Shown here in pieces: positions 9,071 through 16,850 of a stretch of 64,000 nucleotides of DNA (positions are counted from its first letter, which is position 1; every line of letters begins with the position of its first letter). Origin of the DNA: IMCC2047 sp041395865 (GTDB taxonomy: Bacteria > Pseudomonadota > Gammaproteobacteria > Pseudomonadales > IMCC2047); contig JAWKZQ010000009.1 of NCBI GenBank assembly GCA_041395865.1, forward strand, positions 1-64,000. The letters run 5' to 3'. Under the pieces are notes generated by a model. It had not been told where the DNA came from. It did not search any database and worked only from the letters and a program-made list of their open reading frames with translations. A program made the position numbers and the translations under genes.

Positions 9071-10438
9071 TCAGGCCAGCCCTTCCATCAGGTGCGATAC
9101 TTTAACCAGGGTTTCCGAGTATTCCTTATCGGCATCGGAGTCGGCAACAATACCGCCGCCGCCCCAGCAATAGATGCGGCCGTCATGGCAGACCAGGGTC
9201 CGGATCAGGATGCTGCTGTCCATGTTGCCGTTGCAGTCGATGTAGGCAATGCTGCCACAGTAAGCGGTGCGGCGGTGCGGCTCAAGCTCTTCAATGATTT
9301 CCATGGCGCGTAGCTTGGGTGCGCCTGTGATAGAGCCGCCCGGGAAGCAGCCTTCCAGCAAATCGACGGCGTGTTTGTCGGCAGCCAGTTTACCCTGCAC
9401 CGTGCTTACCATGTGATGAACGTTGGAATAGCCTTCGATATCAAAAAGCTTGGGTACGCAGACACTGCCCAGCTCGCAGGCCTTGCTGAGGTCGTTGCGC
9501 AGTAGATCGACAATCATCAGGTTTTCAGCACGGTCCTTGGTGCTGTTCTTCAACAGCTGGGCATACTGGCGGTCTTTTTCCGGATCTTTGTCCCTGGGAC
9601 GGGTGCCCTTAATGGGTTTGGTCTCAACTTTGCCGTTGGAAACCTCGATAAAACGCTCCGGCGAAAGCGAAACCAGCGCATAATCTTCCGTTTGCATGAA
9701 AGCGCTGAACGGGGCATCGGTCCGGCGGCTGAGCTTCTGGTAGGCAAACCACTCATCGCCCTCGTAAGAGGCTTCGAAGCGCTGGGCAAGGTTCACTTGG
9801 TAACAGTCACCGGCTTTGATGTAGTCGATGATGCGGTGATATTTTTCCTTGTATTCGGCCACCGTCATGTTGGACTTGAAATCAGCAGTCAGCTTGAAAT
9901 TGGACGGCTCTGCTTCAATTTCTTCCTTTTTAACGAGCGATAGAATGGCGTTGCGTTCAGTTTCGTCACAGGCCGGGTGCGCAACGAACCAGGCTTTTTG
10001 TTGTTGATGGTCGCGGATCAGCGCCCAAAGGTAGATACCGATATCCATCAGTGGAATAAGAACATCGTTCCTGGCGAGGTTCGGCAGGTGTTCGATGACA
10101 CGGCCAAGGTCATAGCTAAGATAGCCGATTGCGCCGCCGTGGAAGGGAAGCTCGGCTTCCTCACAGTCTGCCGGTTGCAATTGTGCCAACTGCTGTTTTA
10201 GCAGCGCAAAGGGGTTTTCTTCATTGCACTGTTCAACGCCAGATGACCGGATCAGCGTACCGGATTCGTCGGTCGTCAAGGTGGCGACAGGGTTGGCGCT
10301 AATAATGTCAAAGCGCTGGGTACCGTTGGAGTCGTAACTGCTGTCCAGCAAAACAGGGCGCGGTAAATGGCGGATACGTTCAAACAGCTGCTCGCTGTTT
10401 AACTGGTACGAAAGTGCTTCTATAAATACTTGTGTCAT
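9071..10438 (-). CDS. pabB: Aminodeoxychorismate synthase component I
   Basis: 455 residues. The N-terminal half is the TrpE/PabB-type domain. The C-terminal chorismate-binding domain includes MQTEDYALVSLSPERF, KPIKGTRPR, DLLRNDLSKACE, GCFPGGSITGAPK and YCGSIAYID, all intact. It converts chorismate plus amino groups from a PabA-type glutaminase into 4-amino-4-deoxychorismate for folate. AGGA lies 7-8 bases before the ATG at 10438. An unusual perfect inverted repeat sits just upstream of that ribosome-binding site. Confidence 0.95.
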   Translation of the reverse strand: MTQVFIEALSYQLNSEQLFERIRHLPRPVLLDSSYDSNGTQRFDIISANPVATLTTDESGTLIRSSGVEQCNEENPFALLKQQLAQLQPADCEEAELPFHGGAIGYLSYDLGRVIEHLPNLARNDVLIPLMDIGIYLWALIRDHQQQKAWFVAHPACDETERNAILSLVKKEEIEAEPSNFKLTADFKSNMTVAEYKEKYHRIIDYIKAGDCYQVNLAQRFEASYEGDEWFAYQKLSRRTDAPFSAFMQTEDYALVSLSPERFIEVSNGKVETKPIKGTRPRDKDPEKDRQYAQLLKNSTKDRAENLMIVDLLRNDLSKACELGSVCVPKLFDIEGYSNVHHMVSTVQGKLAADKHAVDLLEGCFPGGSITGAPKLRAMEIIEELEPHRRTAYCGSIAYIDCNGNMDSSILIRTLVCHDGRIYCWGGGGIVADSDADKEYSETLVKVSHLMEGLA

Positions 10439-10446
10439 TGAGTCCT

Positions 10447-10480
10447 ATTTCTACAAACACTTCACATGGTTTGTAGAAAT
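10447..10480. promoter_or_regulatory. Perfect 12-bp inverted repeat in the pabB leader
   Basis: ATTTCTACAAAC at 10447-10458 and its exact reverse complement at 10469-10480 are separated by 10 bases. The repeat abuts the pabB Shine-Dalgarno sequence. No U-run follows on the minus strand, so it does not look like a terminator for the upstream recombinase gene. It could be an operator, a translational-control hairpin, or a recombinase binding site (two inverted arms around a short spacer). The structure is seen; the role is unknown. Confidence 0.75.
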
Positions 10481-10499
10481 GCCTTTTAATCTATTGTTT

Positions 10500-11750
10500 T
10501 TAAAGCTCTGGCTTTATCGTTTTGTTTTTTGCTGAGCGGTGACGCTCACGCATTTCCACATCAATATACTTATCGGTAATGGCGCTTGAACCATGGCCGG
10601 CATCATCGCGTACGTGCTCTCGAGGGCGATGTTTAACATCATCAGAGATGCCGGTATGACGCAACCAGTGAACGGTCGCCGACTTTAAGAGTTCGGCATC
10701 CTGGTCCAATCCATCCTTTTGCATGCGCATGATAGATTGATCGAAGCAGTTTTTCACGATATTCCTGACCTGACGGGTACTGCTGATTCCACCACGACCG
10801 CGGGTTTTATGAACCAGGGGGGTGGACTCGCCCGGTGAGGGCAGGGGCGCAAGCCCCAAAAAACGACGATAACGTTTAAGGGCGTCAAGCATGGCGTCAC
10901 TGACCGAAATATCACGTTCCTTGTTGCCTTTGCCTACCGTTGTAAACCACCAGTTACCGTCCATGTCCATGCTGAAATCGCCCATCTGGGGTTTCCAGCG
11001 CTCCGTTTCAGTGAGTTCGGAAATCCTCAGGTACATGCCGTAAAGCGCCTGGATTACAAATAACGTTCGCTCATGCTGTGCCGGATCATCCTGGGCCAGT
11101 AATTCGGCCGTTTCTACCACATAGGCCCACTGCAGGTCTGTCAGGCGGCGTATTTTATCCTTTTGTTGGCGTTTGCGCAGGTATTTACTTTTTTGGCGAA
11201 TCAGCGCCACCGGATTGATTTCCAGGTACTCTTCCTGAATCAGGTAAGTGTAGAAGCTGCCCAGAATAGCGAAAACGGCCTGCAAGGCTTTGGCGGATAG
11301 CGAAAAATCATGGGGACTTGCCTTTGGGTTGTTGCGCGTTCTTTTCATGACGAAAGGGCGCCACTCCGGGTTGGCGACCCGGAGTCCCTCCTTATTGGCG
11401 AATCGGGGTACTGTTTTGGTGGCTATCCAGTTAGTGGGCGGGTGCTGGCAGAAATCGATATAGGACTCGATGTCAGCCCGCTTCAAATCCTTGAGCGAAG
11501 TTTTTTTTATAAACCAGCACCACTGCAATAAGCGTTCAATCTCCCGGCGGTAGGAGGCAAAGGTGTCAGCGCTGCCCCGGTAACTGTATAAAAAAGCCAG
11601 CGCATGCTCATAGTCGGCAGAGGCGTTATCGATGCCGGCACTTTTGATATAGGCCTGTGCCGGGCGCTCTCCACCGTGCATAATATCGGCGAGGTTTTCG
11701 AGCGTATCGAATAGCGGCTGCGGCTGGTTGATTTTGGCGTTGCTTGTCAT
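10500..11750 (-). CDS. Tyrosine recombinase (phage-integrase family), orphan chromosomal type
   Basis: 416 residues. An N-terminal SAM-like core-binding domain (~60-190) is followed by the catalytic domain. The active-site set is complete: Arg in YGMYLRISEL, Lys in VGKGNKERDI, His-x-x-Arg in VHWLRHTG, a second His in AGHGSS, and Tyr in TDKYID. It should cut and rejoin DNA. No phage or island genes adjoin it, and the extra C-terminal patch of integron integrases is not evident. Its 3' end faces the pabB inverted repeat. Target unknown. Confidence 0.88.
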   Translation of the reverse strand: MTSNAKINQPQPLFDTLENLADIMHGGERPAQAYIKSAGIDNASADYEHALAFLYSYRGSADTFASYRREIERLLQWCWFIKKTSLKDLKRADIESYIDFCQHPPTNWIATKTVPRFANKEGLRVANPEWRPFVMKRTRNNPKASPHDFSLSAKALQAVFAILGSFYTYLIQEEYLEINPVALIRQKSKYLRKRQQKDKIRRLTDLQWAYVVETAELLAQDDPAQHERTLFVIQALYGMYLRISELTETERWKPQMGDFSMDMDGNWWFTTVGKGNKERDISVSDAMLDALKRYRRFLGLAPLPSPGESTPLVHKTRGRGGISSTRQVRNIVKNCFDQSIMRMQKDGLDQDAELLKSATVHWLRHTGISDDVKHRPREHVRDDAGHGSSAITDKYIDVEMRERHRSAKNKTIKPEL

Positions 11751-11997
11751 GGGGGTGCTGTAACCCTGCGTGTTGAGTTGCGTAATGATGTCAGTGCGTT
11801 GATAGCAAAGGGGCGGGGTGTTTACAACCTCTATTGAAAACCTGACGGGCTATTATTGGAAAAGAGTGAACAAATAGCCGGATTTGCGGGTCATTAGACA
11901 TATTCGAATAGTGGTCGATGGGTTAGAATCCAATACGGGTACTCGGGCCTGTTAACACTCATTGAAGCCCTGGTAATGATAAATAGCGAATGATTGA

Positions 11998-12360
11998 ATG
12001 ATAAACATATCCTCGCTCAGGTTGTTTGCGGTCTTACTGATGCTGGCGTTTTCCAGCCAGACGCTGGCAGGCCTTCAGAGCAGCTGCAATATGCCTGACA
12101 GTGTACGGGCAGGGAAAATGCATGCTGTTGCATTGGACGCAGATGCTACCCCGTCGTTATCCCATACTTCAATGCTGCCGGAGCATTCCCTGTCCCATTG
12201 CCCTGATTGCACGTGTACGCCCAACGGCTGCACCCTGGTTATTCCTTCCGAGATACTGAGCTGCGCGCCACCCCGGCCCGGCAACCTCAACCCGGACTAT
12301 ACGGATTTTCCTGAGCTGGAGCAGATTTCCCTGCTGTATCGCCCCCCCATTTCCCGATAA
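11998..12360 (+). CDS. Small secreted Cys/His-containing protein at head of copper operon
   Basis: 120 residues with an N-terminal signal peptide (LLMLAFSSQTLA). I do not recognise a family with certainty. The mature part has five cysteines, three of them in the cluster HCPDCTCTPNGC, plus several histidines and methionines (HTSMLPEHSLSHCPDC), suggestive of metal binding. It lies 57 bp before the DUF411 gene and is probably co-transcribed with copA and copB, so a copper-sensing or copper-binding role is a reasonable inference. Confidence 0.65.
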   Translation: MINISSLRLFAVLLMLAFSSQTLAGLQSSCNMPDSVRAGKMHAVALDADATPSLSHTSMLPEHSLSHCPDCTCTPNGCTLVIPSEILSCAPPRPGNLNPDYTDFPELEQISLLYRPPISR

Positions 12361-12417
12361 CACACTCGAGTTACGCCTGAAATTGGCGTTTTTTCTTTTT
12401 TGTTATTGGGAGTCTTT

Positions 12418-12948
12418 ATGAAATTCTATTTAAAATCCCTTGTATTGGCGTGTGTGCTCGCACTGCCAATCGGCTTGTCGGCCTGCAGCGAGAAAAATGA
12501 CCCGCGCTCCGAGACCCTGAGCCAAGATCCGCAAACGCTCCAGGCGGAGACTGTAAAACTGGATGTCTACAAAAGCCCGAATTGCGGTTGTTGCGGCGAT
12601 TGGATCGACCATATCGAAGCCGCCGGCTTTGAAACGCTGGTCCATCATCCAGAGAACCTGAGCCTGGTTAAAGAGGCGAACGGCATCCGTCAAAACATGC
12701 AGTCCTGCCATACGGCGATCTCCAATCATGGCTATGTTTTTGAAGGCCATATTCCCGCTGACGTGATGCAACGTTTTCTGGAAAACCCGCCAGCCGAGGC
12801 ACTGGGGCTGGCTGTTCCCGGTATGCCCATCGGCAGTCCGGGCATGGAAATGGGTGATCGTTACGATGATTACGCCGTCTTGCTGATAAAAAAAGATGGC
12901 CGTACCGAAGTCTTTGAAAGGATAAGCGGGCGAGGTCATCATGAGTGA
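12418..12948 (+). CDS. DUF411 periplasmic metal-binding lipoprotein
   Basis: 176 residues. I chose the ATG at 12418 because GGGAG precedes it. The leader ends in a lipobox-like LPIGLSAC. The DUF411 domain starts with VYKSPNCGCCGDW (CxCC metal-binding motif) and continues with QSCHTAI, GHIPADVMQRFL and GMPIGSPGMEMG, rich in Met and His. Family members occur in copper and silver resistance loci. It overlaps copA by 8 bp, which indicates translational coupling. The copper link comes from context. Confidence 0.88.
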   Translation: MKFYLKSLVLACVLALPIGLSACSEKNDPRSETLSQDPQTLQAETVKLDVYKSPNCGCCGDWIDHIEAAGFETLVHHPENLSLVKEANGIRQNMQSCHTAISNHGYVFEGHIPADVMQRFLENPPAEALGLAVPGMPIGSPGMEMGDRYDDYAVLLIKKDGRTEVFERISGRGHHE

Positions 12949-14758
12949 TTCTATTTCTACCCAGAAGCAAAATTTATCTGGTTTCGGGTCGATGACGCGT
13001 CGGCAATTTGTTACGGGCACTGCCGCCCTGGGTGCAACGCTGGGGTATCCAGCGGCTGCCAGTGCCGCGTCCGGCGGCTTGCCGCAAATACAACGGCAGC
13101 AGGTATTACGCGGCCAGGAGTTCAGCTTATCCATTGGCTATGAAAAGGTTAATTTTACCGGAAAGGAGCGCCTGGCGACTGTTGTTAACGGCAGCCTGCC
13201 GGCACCGACGTTACGGTGGCGGGAGGGCGACAGGGTGACCCTGCGCGTTACCAACCACCTGGCGCATGAAACCTCGCTGCATTGGCACGGCCTGATTCTC
13301 CCTGCCGGTATGGATGGTGTTCCGGGCCTGAGTTTTGCGGGCATCGCGCCGGGCGAAACCTTTACCTACCAGTTTGATGTTAAGCAGAGCGGCACCTACT
13401 GGTATCACAGCCACTCGGGTTTCCAGGAGCAAACAGGTCTTTACGGCGCCATTGTGATTGATCCGGCAGAACCTGAACCCTTCGATTATGACCGTGATTA
13501 TGTGGTGCTGCTGTCAGACTGGAGTGATGAAAAACCCGAGCGCATCTATGCCAACCTCAAGAAAATGGGGGATTACTACAATCGACAGGAACGAACCCTT
13601 GGCGATTTGTGGCAGGACATTAAAGCCAAAGGCGTCAAGCAGACCTGGGATGAGCGTGCCATGTGGAATGAAATGCGCATGAGTGATCGCGATATTGCGG
13701 ATGTTACCGGCGCGACTTATACCTACCTGATGAACGGCAATACGCCTGATGATAATTGGCCGTGTCTTTTTAAGCGCGGCGACAAGGTGCGGCTGCGTTT
13801 TATTAATGGCTCCGCCATGAGTATTTTTGATGTGCGGATTCCGGGTTTAAAAATGACCGTCATAAGCAGCGATGGACAGCCTGTTGAGCCTGTGACGGTT
13901 GAGGAATTCCGTATCGGCACCGCTGAGACCTACGATGTGCTTGTGGAGCCCGATGCCGAGCAAGCCTATACCTTGTTTGCACAGAGTATCGATCGTAGCG
14001 GCTTTGCGCGTGGCACGCTGACACCGGATTTGGCCCTGCGCAGTGAATTGCCGGCGATGGATCTACCGGTGGTGCTGGGGCATTCGGACATGGGAATGGG
14101 CCACGCTCCGATGGATGAGCACGGTATGAAGCCCATGGGCCAAATGGGTGAACCATCAATGATGGCCGGTATGTCCATGCATGCGTCAATGCACAGCCAC
14201 CATGCCCAGCAGGTTCCCAGTATGACGACTCAGCAGGCGATGACGCTTTCCCATGCGGCCAGCGAATTTGGGCCGCAGGTGGATATGCGCGCCATGGCGC
14301 CCGCTAACGGGCTGGACGACCCGGGTATTGGCTTGCGCCATAACGGTCGGCATGTGCTGAGCTATGCGGATCTCCACAACCTTTACCCGACACAGGACCA
14401 ACGTGATCCGAGCCGGGAGGTTGTGCTGCACTTAACCGGCAATATGCACCGCTATATGTGGTCCTTTGATGGAATGGCCTTTAATGATGCGGAAGCTTTG
14501 CAGTTTCGCTACGGCGAACGGCTGCGGATTACCCTGGTGAACGACACCATGATGACGCACCCGATTCACCTGCATGGCATGTGGAGCGAATTGGACAGCG
14601 CGGAGGCCATGCACCTGCCGCGAAAACATACAGTGTTGGTCCAGCCGGGCTCTAAAATCAGCTATCAGGTAACAGCGAATGCGCTCGGTCGTTGGGCCTA
14701 TCACTGCCATTTGCTGTATCACATGCCTGGCATGATGCGTGAAGTCGCGGTTGTTTAG
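12941..14758 (+). CDS. copA: Periplasmic multicopper oxidase CopA (copper resistance)
   Basis: 605 residues. A twin-arginine signal (MTRRQFVTG) begins at ~18, consistent with export of a folded, copper-loaded enzyme. Copper ligands are in LHWHGLILP, TYWYHSHSGFQ, MTHPIHLHGMW and AYHCHLLYHMPGMM, so the type 1, 2 and 3 sites are all present. A Met/His-rich stretch (MGMGHAPMDEHG, SMHASMHSHHAQQ) at ~385-430 is typical of CopA/PcoA and probably sequesters extra copper. It oxidises Cu(I) in the periplasm and is followed by copB. Confidence 0.96.
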   Translation: MSDSISTQKQNLSGFGSMTRRQFVTGTAALGATLGYPAAASAASGGLPQIQRQQVLRGQEFSLSIGYEKVNFTGKERLATVVNGSLPAPTLRWREGDRVTLRVTNHLAHETSLHWHGLILPAGMDGVPGLSFAGIAPGETFTYQFDVKQSGTYWYHSHSGFQEQTGLYGAIVIDPAEPEPFDYDRDYVVLLSDWSDEKPERIYANLKKMGDYYNRQERTLGDLWQDIKAKGVKQTWDERAMWNEMRMSDRDIADVTGATYTYLMNGNTPDDNWPCLFKRGDKVRLRFINGSAMSIFDVRIPGLKMTVISSDGQPVEPVTVEEFRIGTAETYDVLVEPDAEQAYTLFAQSIDRSGFARGTLTPDLALRSELPAMDLPVVLGHSDMGMGHAPMDEHGMKPMGQMGEPSMMAGMSMHASMHSHHAQQVPSMTTQQAMTLSHAASEFGPQVDMRAMAPANGLDDPGIGLRHNGRHVLSYADLHNLYPTQDQRDPSREVVLHLTGNMHRYMWSFDGMAFNDAEALQFRYGERLRITLVNDTMMTHPIHLHGMWSELDSAEAMHLPRKHTVLVQPGSKISYQVTANALGRWAYHCHLLYHMPGMMREVAVV

Positions 14759-14770
14759 GGGAGGTGCAGC

Positions 14771-15475
14771 ATGATGAATAAACCGATTGCTTTGAGTGCG
14801 TTTCTTGTTGCTTTAAATACACCTTTGGCGGCGGCACAAATGAATAATGATCCTTTGCTGGGTTCGATTCTTGTCGATCGGCTCGAGGTGAGGGATCGAG
14901 GACACTCAAACCTCAACTGGGAGCTCGAGGGCTGGATTGGCAGGGATCTTGATAAACTCTGGATTAAGGCTGAAGGGGAGCGAAATGATGGCCGTACTGA
15001 AGGCAATGAACTCCAGGTGCTTTACAGCCACGCGGTTGCTCCCTATTGGGACCTGCAGGTGGGGGTGCGGCAGGATTTCGAACCCTCGCCGGAACGCAGC
15101 TGGGCGGTCATCGGATTGCAGGGCCTGGCGCCCTATTTCTTTGAAATTGATACGGCGCTTTTTATCGGGGAGTCGGGGCATACTGCGCTACGGTTGAAGG
15201 CTGAGTACGAACTGTTGCTGACCCAGCGATGGGTGCTAGTGCCCGAGCTTGAAACTAATGTATATGGCCGAAACGATGATGAAAGCGGGTTCGGTTCAGG
15301 CCTTTCCGACTTGGAGTTGGGCCTGCGACTGCGTTATGAGGTGACCCGTAAATTTTCGCCCTATGTTGGCGTGGTCTGGGAACGAAAGTACGGCAATACC
15401 GCCGACTTTGCCCGTCAGGATGGGGAAAGTGTAGAGGAAGCGGAGTTTGTGCTTGGCCTGCGTGCCTGGTTTTAA
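14771..15475 (+). CDS. copB: Copper resistance protein B (outer-membrane barrel)
   Basis: 234 residues with a signal peptide (ALNTPLAAA). GGGGAGG precedes the start. The CopB/PcoB signatures are LDKLWIKAEGE, AVAPYWDLQVGVRQDF, and the alternating hydrophobic strands ending in LGLRAWF, a terminal aromatic residue as in outer-membrane barrels. It is shorter than plasmid CopB proteins because it lacks the long Met-rich N-terminus. It acts with CopA in periplasmic copper tolerance. Confidence 0.93.
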   Translation: MMNKPIALSAFLVALNTPLAAAQMNNDPLLGSILVDRLEVRDRGHSNLNWELEGWIGRDLDKLWIKAEGERNDGRTEGNELQVLYSHAVAPYWDLQVGVRQDFEPSPERSWAVIGLQGLAPYFFEIDTALFIGESGHTALRLKAEYELLLTQRWVLVPELETNVYGRNDDESGFGSGLSDLELGLRLRYEVTRKFSPYVGVVWERKYGNTADFARQDGESVEEAEFVLGLRAWF

Positions 15476-15577
15476 ATCAATGGCCAATGGCCGCCAGACG
15501 GGGTTTAAAGCGAAGCATCGTCGGCGGCCAGTACATTAAACGGGCAAGAGGGCTCCCGCCTCCTGTAAAACGGGCGG

Positions 15578-15790
15578 TTAGTGCGATAAAACACCGGGAT
15601 TGAGTAACCACCAAATGCCAAAGCTGATGACCAGCAGGCCGCTGACCAGCATCTGTTTTTGTTTGCTTCGGTGCGAGCCTTGTTGTTGATAAAGGCCTGC
15701 CAGTTTGGTGCCCAGTTTCCGGTTGGCACACAGGGCTGAGATGCTGCCGCTGGTCAGGCAAAGCAGGGCGGGAATGAACTCGATTGTCAT
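15578..15790 (-). CDS. Small membrane protein of unknown function
   Basis: 70 residues preceded by a strong ribosome-binding site (AAGGAGG, 6 bases before the ATG), which is why I accept it. Two hydrophobic stretches (residues ~4-20 and ~46-68) surround a basic segment (HRSKQKQ). It lies 30 bp after the next gene on the same strand and is probably co-transcribed with it. I do not recognise the family. Confidence 0.6.
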   Translation of the reverse strand: MTIEFIPALLCLTSGSISALCANRKLGTKLAGLYQQQGSHRSKQKQMLVSGLLVISFGIWWLLNPGVLSH

Positions 15791-15820
15791 AACGCTGCCT
15801 CCTTAAAAGCGAGTAGGACC

Positions 15821-16228
15821 CTAGGATGCAAGTTTCGTTGCGGGTGGTGCGATAGAGCGCCCAGTGCTGCCGGGTTTTTTAGGCCGGGTGTCCCTGGCTA
15901 AAATATCGACCGCATGGATGAGCTTTTCTTTCAGCTCGCTCTCGGAACACTGATCCTCGAAGCGGGTGGTGCCCTTTTCGGTCGAAACCATGACTTCACG
16001 CCCCGACTTTTGCTGCAACCAGGTAGCGATGGTCGTGGTGATGGTGTCCCAGGGCATTTGGCTGGAGGGCGCGCTGATCACTTCAACAACAGGTGAGGCA
16101 TAAGTGATGCTGGTAAAGGATTGCATCCGGCCGTGGGGTATATGTGCCGCGTCGAGCGCAGCGACGAAACTCTTTTCGCAGTTTCTGAAAAGGTTGATCG
16201 TTAAAATATTGAATTCTTCCGTATCCAT
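15821..16228 (-). CDS. Hypothetical protein
   Basis: 135 residues from the ATG at 16228, five bases after AAGGAGG; another ATG at 16231 is too close to it. It has no signal peptide or membrane segment. The middle (ITTTIATWLQQKSGREVMV) followed by a charged strand and a helix (ELKEKLIHAVDIL) faintly recalls small 'effector-associated constant component' proteins. I could not verify this and it is a guess. It forms a two-gene unit with the small membrane protein downstream. Confidence 0.65.
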   Translation of the reverse strand: MDTEEFNILTINLFRNCEKSFVAALDAAHIPHGRMQSFTSITYASPVVEVISAPSSQMPWDTITTTIATWLQQKSGREVMVSTEKGTTRFEDQCSESELKEKLIHAVDILARDTRPKKPGSTGRSIAPPATKLAS

Positions 16229-16231
16229 CAT

Positions 16232-16556
16232 CGCCTCCTTGTGCTTTAACGCGAGTCAGACAAGGTGTAGACATCCGATTGCTTACACCGCACAGTGTGC
16301 CTGTGGTTTGTGACTCGTTTATGACAGATTGATAGAAAGCGGCGACAGGGCAAGCGTCCTGACGATGTCCGAAGAGGAGGGCTAAGTGCTTTGTGCCCAC
16401 GCTCCTACAATCTGCCGGGCAAAACTCTACACTACGCCCCTCACTTGAGTAAATCAATAAAAGCGGTAAGTGTTGATGCCTGGGCGACCTTCTTTCAACA
16501 AGAGGCGTTTTGCACAAGCCGGGCGGAACAGTTTCAGAATTTATTGATTGTTCGTC
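16232..16556. other. Non-coding stretch, nothing recognised
   Basis: About 325 bp between the divergent hypothetical gene and the 4.5S RNA promoter. I see no convincing open frame with a ribosome-binding site and no clear hairpin. It must contain the minus-strand promoter for the two small genes. Confidence 0.5.
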
Positions 16557-16585
16557 TTGAACATCAAGCGCCTTTCAGAGACAAT
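16557..16585 (+). promoter_or_regulatory. Probable sigma-70 promoter for the 4.5S RNA gene
   Basis: TTGAAC at 16557-16562 and GACAAT at 16580-16585 are separated by the ideal 17 bases. They end about 15 bases before the first base-paired nucleotide of the RNA. Assignment rests on spacing and position only. Confidence 0.6.
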
Positions 16586-16600
16586 GCCCCACGATTTTTA

Positions 16601-16716
<116 letters not shown>

Positions 16717-16850
16717 CAAATCGCTTTTCAAAAGCAATATTCCACCCGGCAAAGAAATTCATCATCCCCTGATTTTTCGCTGGTGCTATGTGTCTCGAAT
16801 CGCTAGCATAGTCCCCCTGAATCACAGCGATAACTCTTCATCAGGCATCT

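Noticed and set aside
10500..11750. Tyrosine recombinase as the integron integrase for the attC-like sites
   Set aside because: It is 19 kb away and I see no IntI-specific extra domain between the catalytic boxes.
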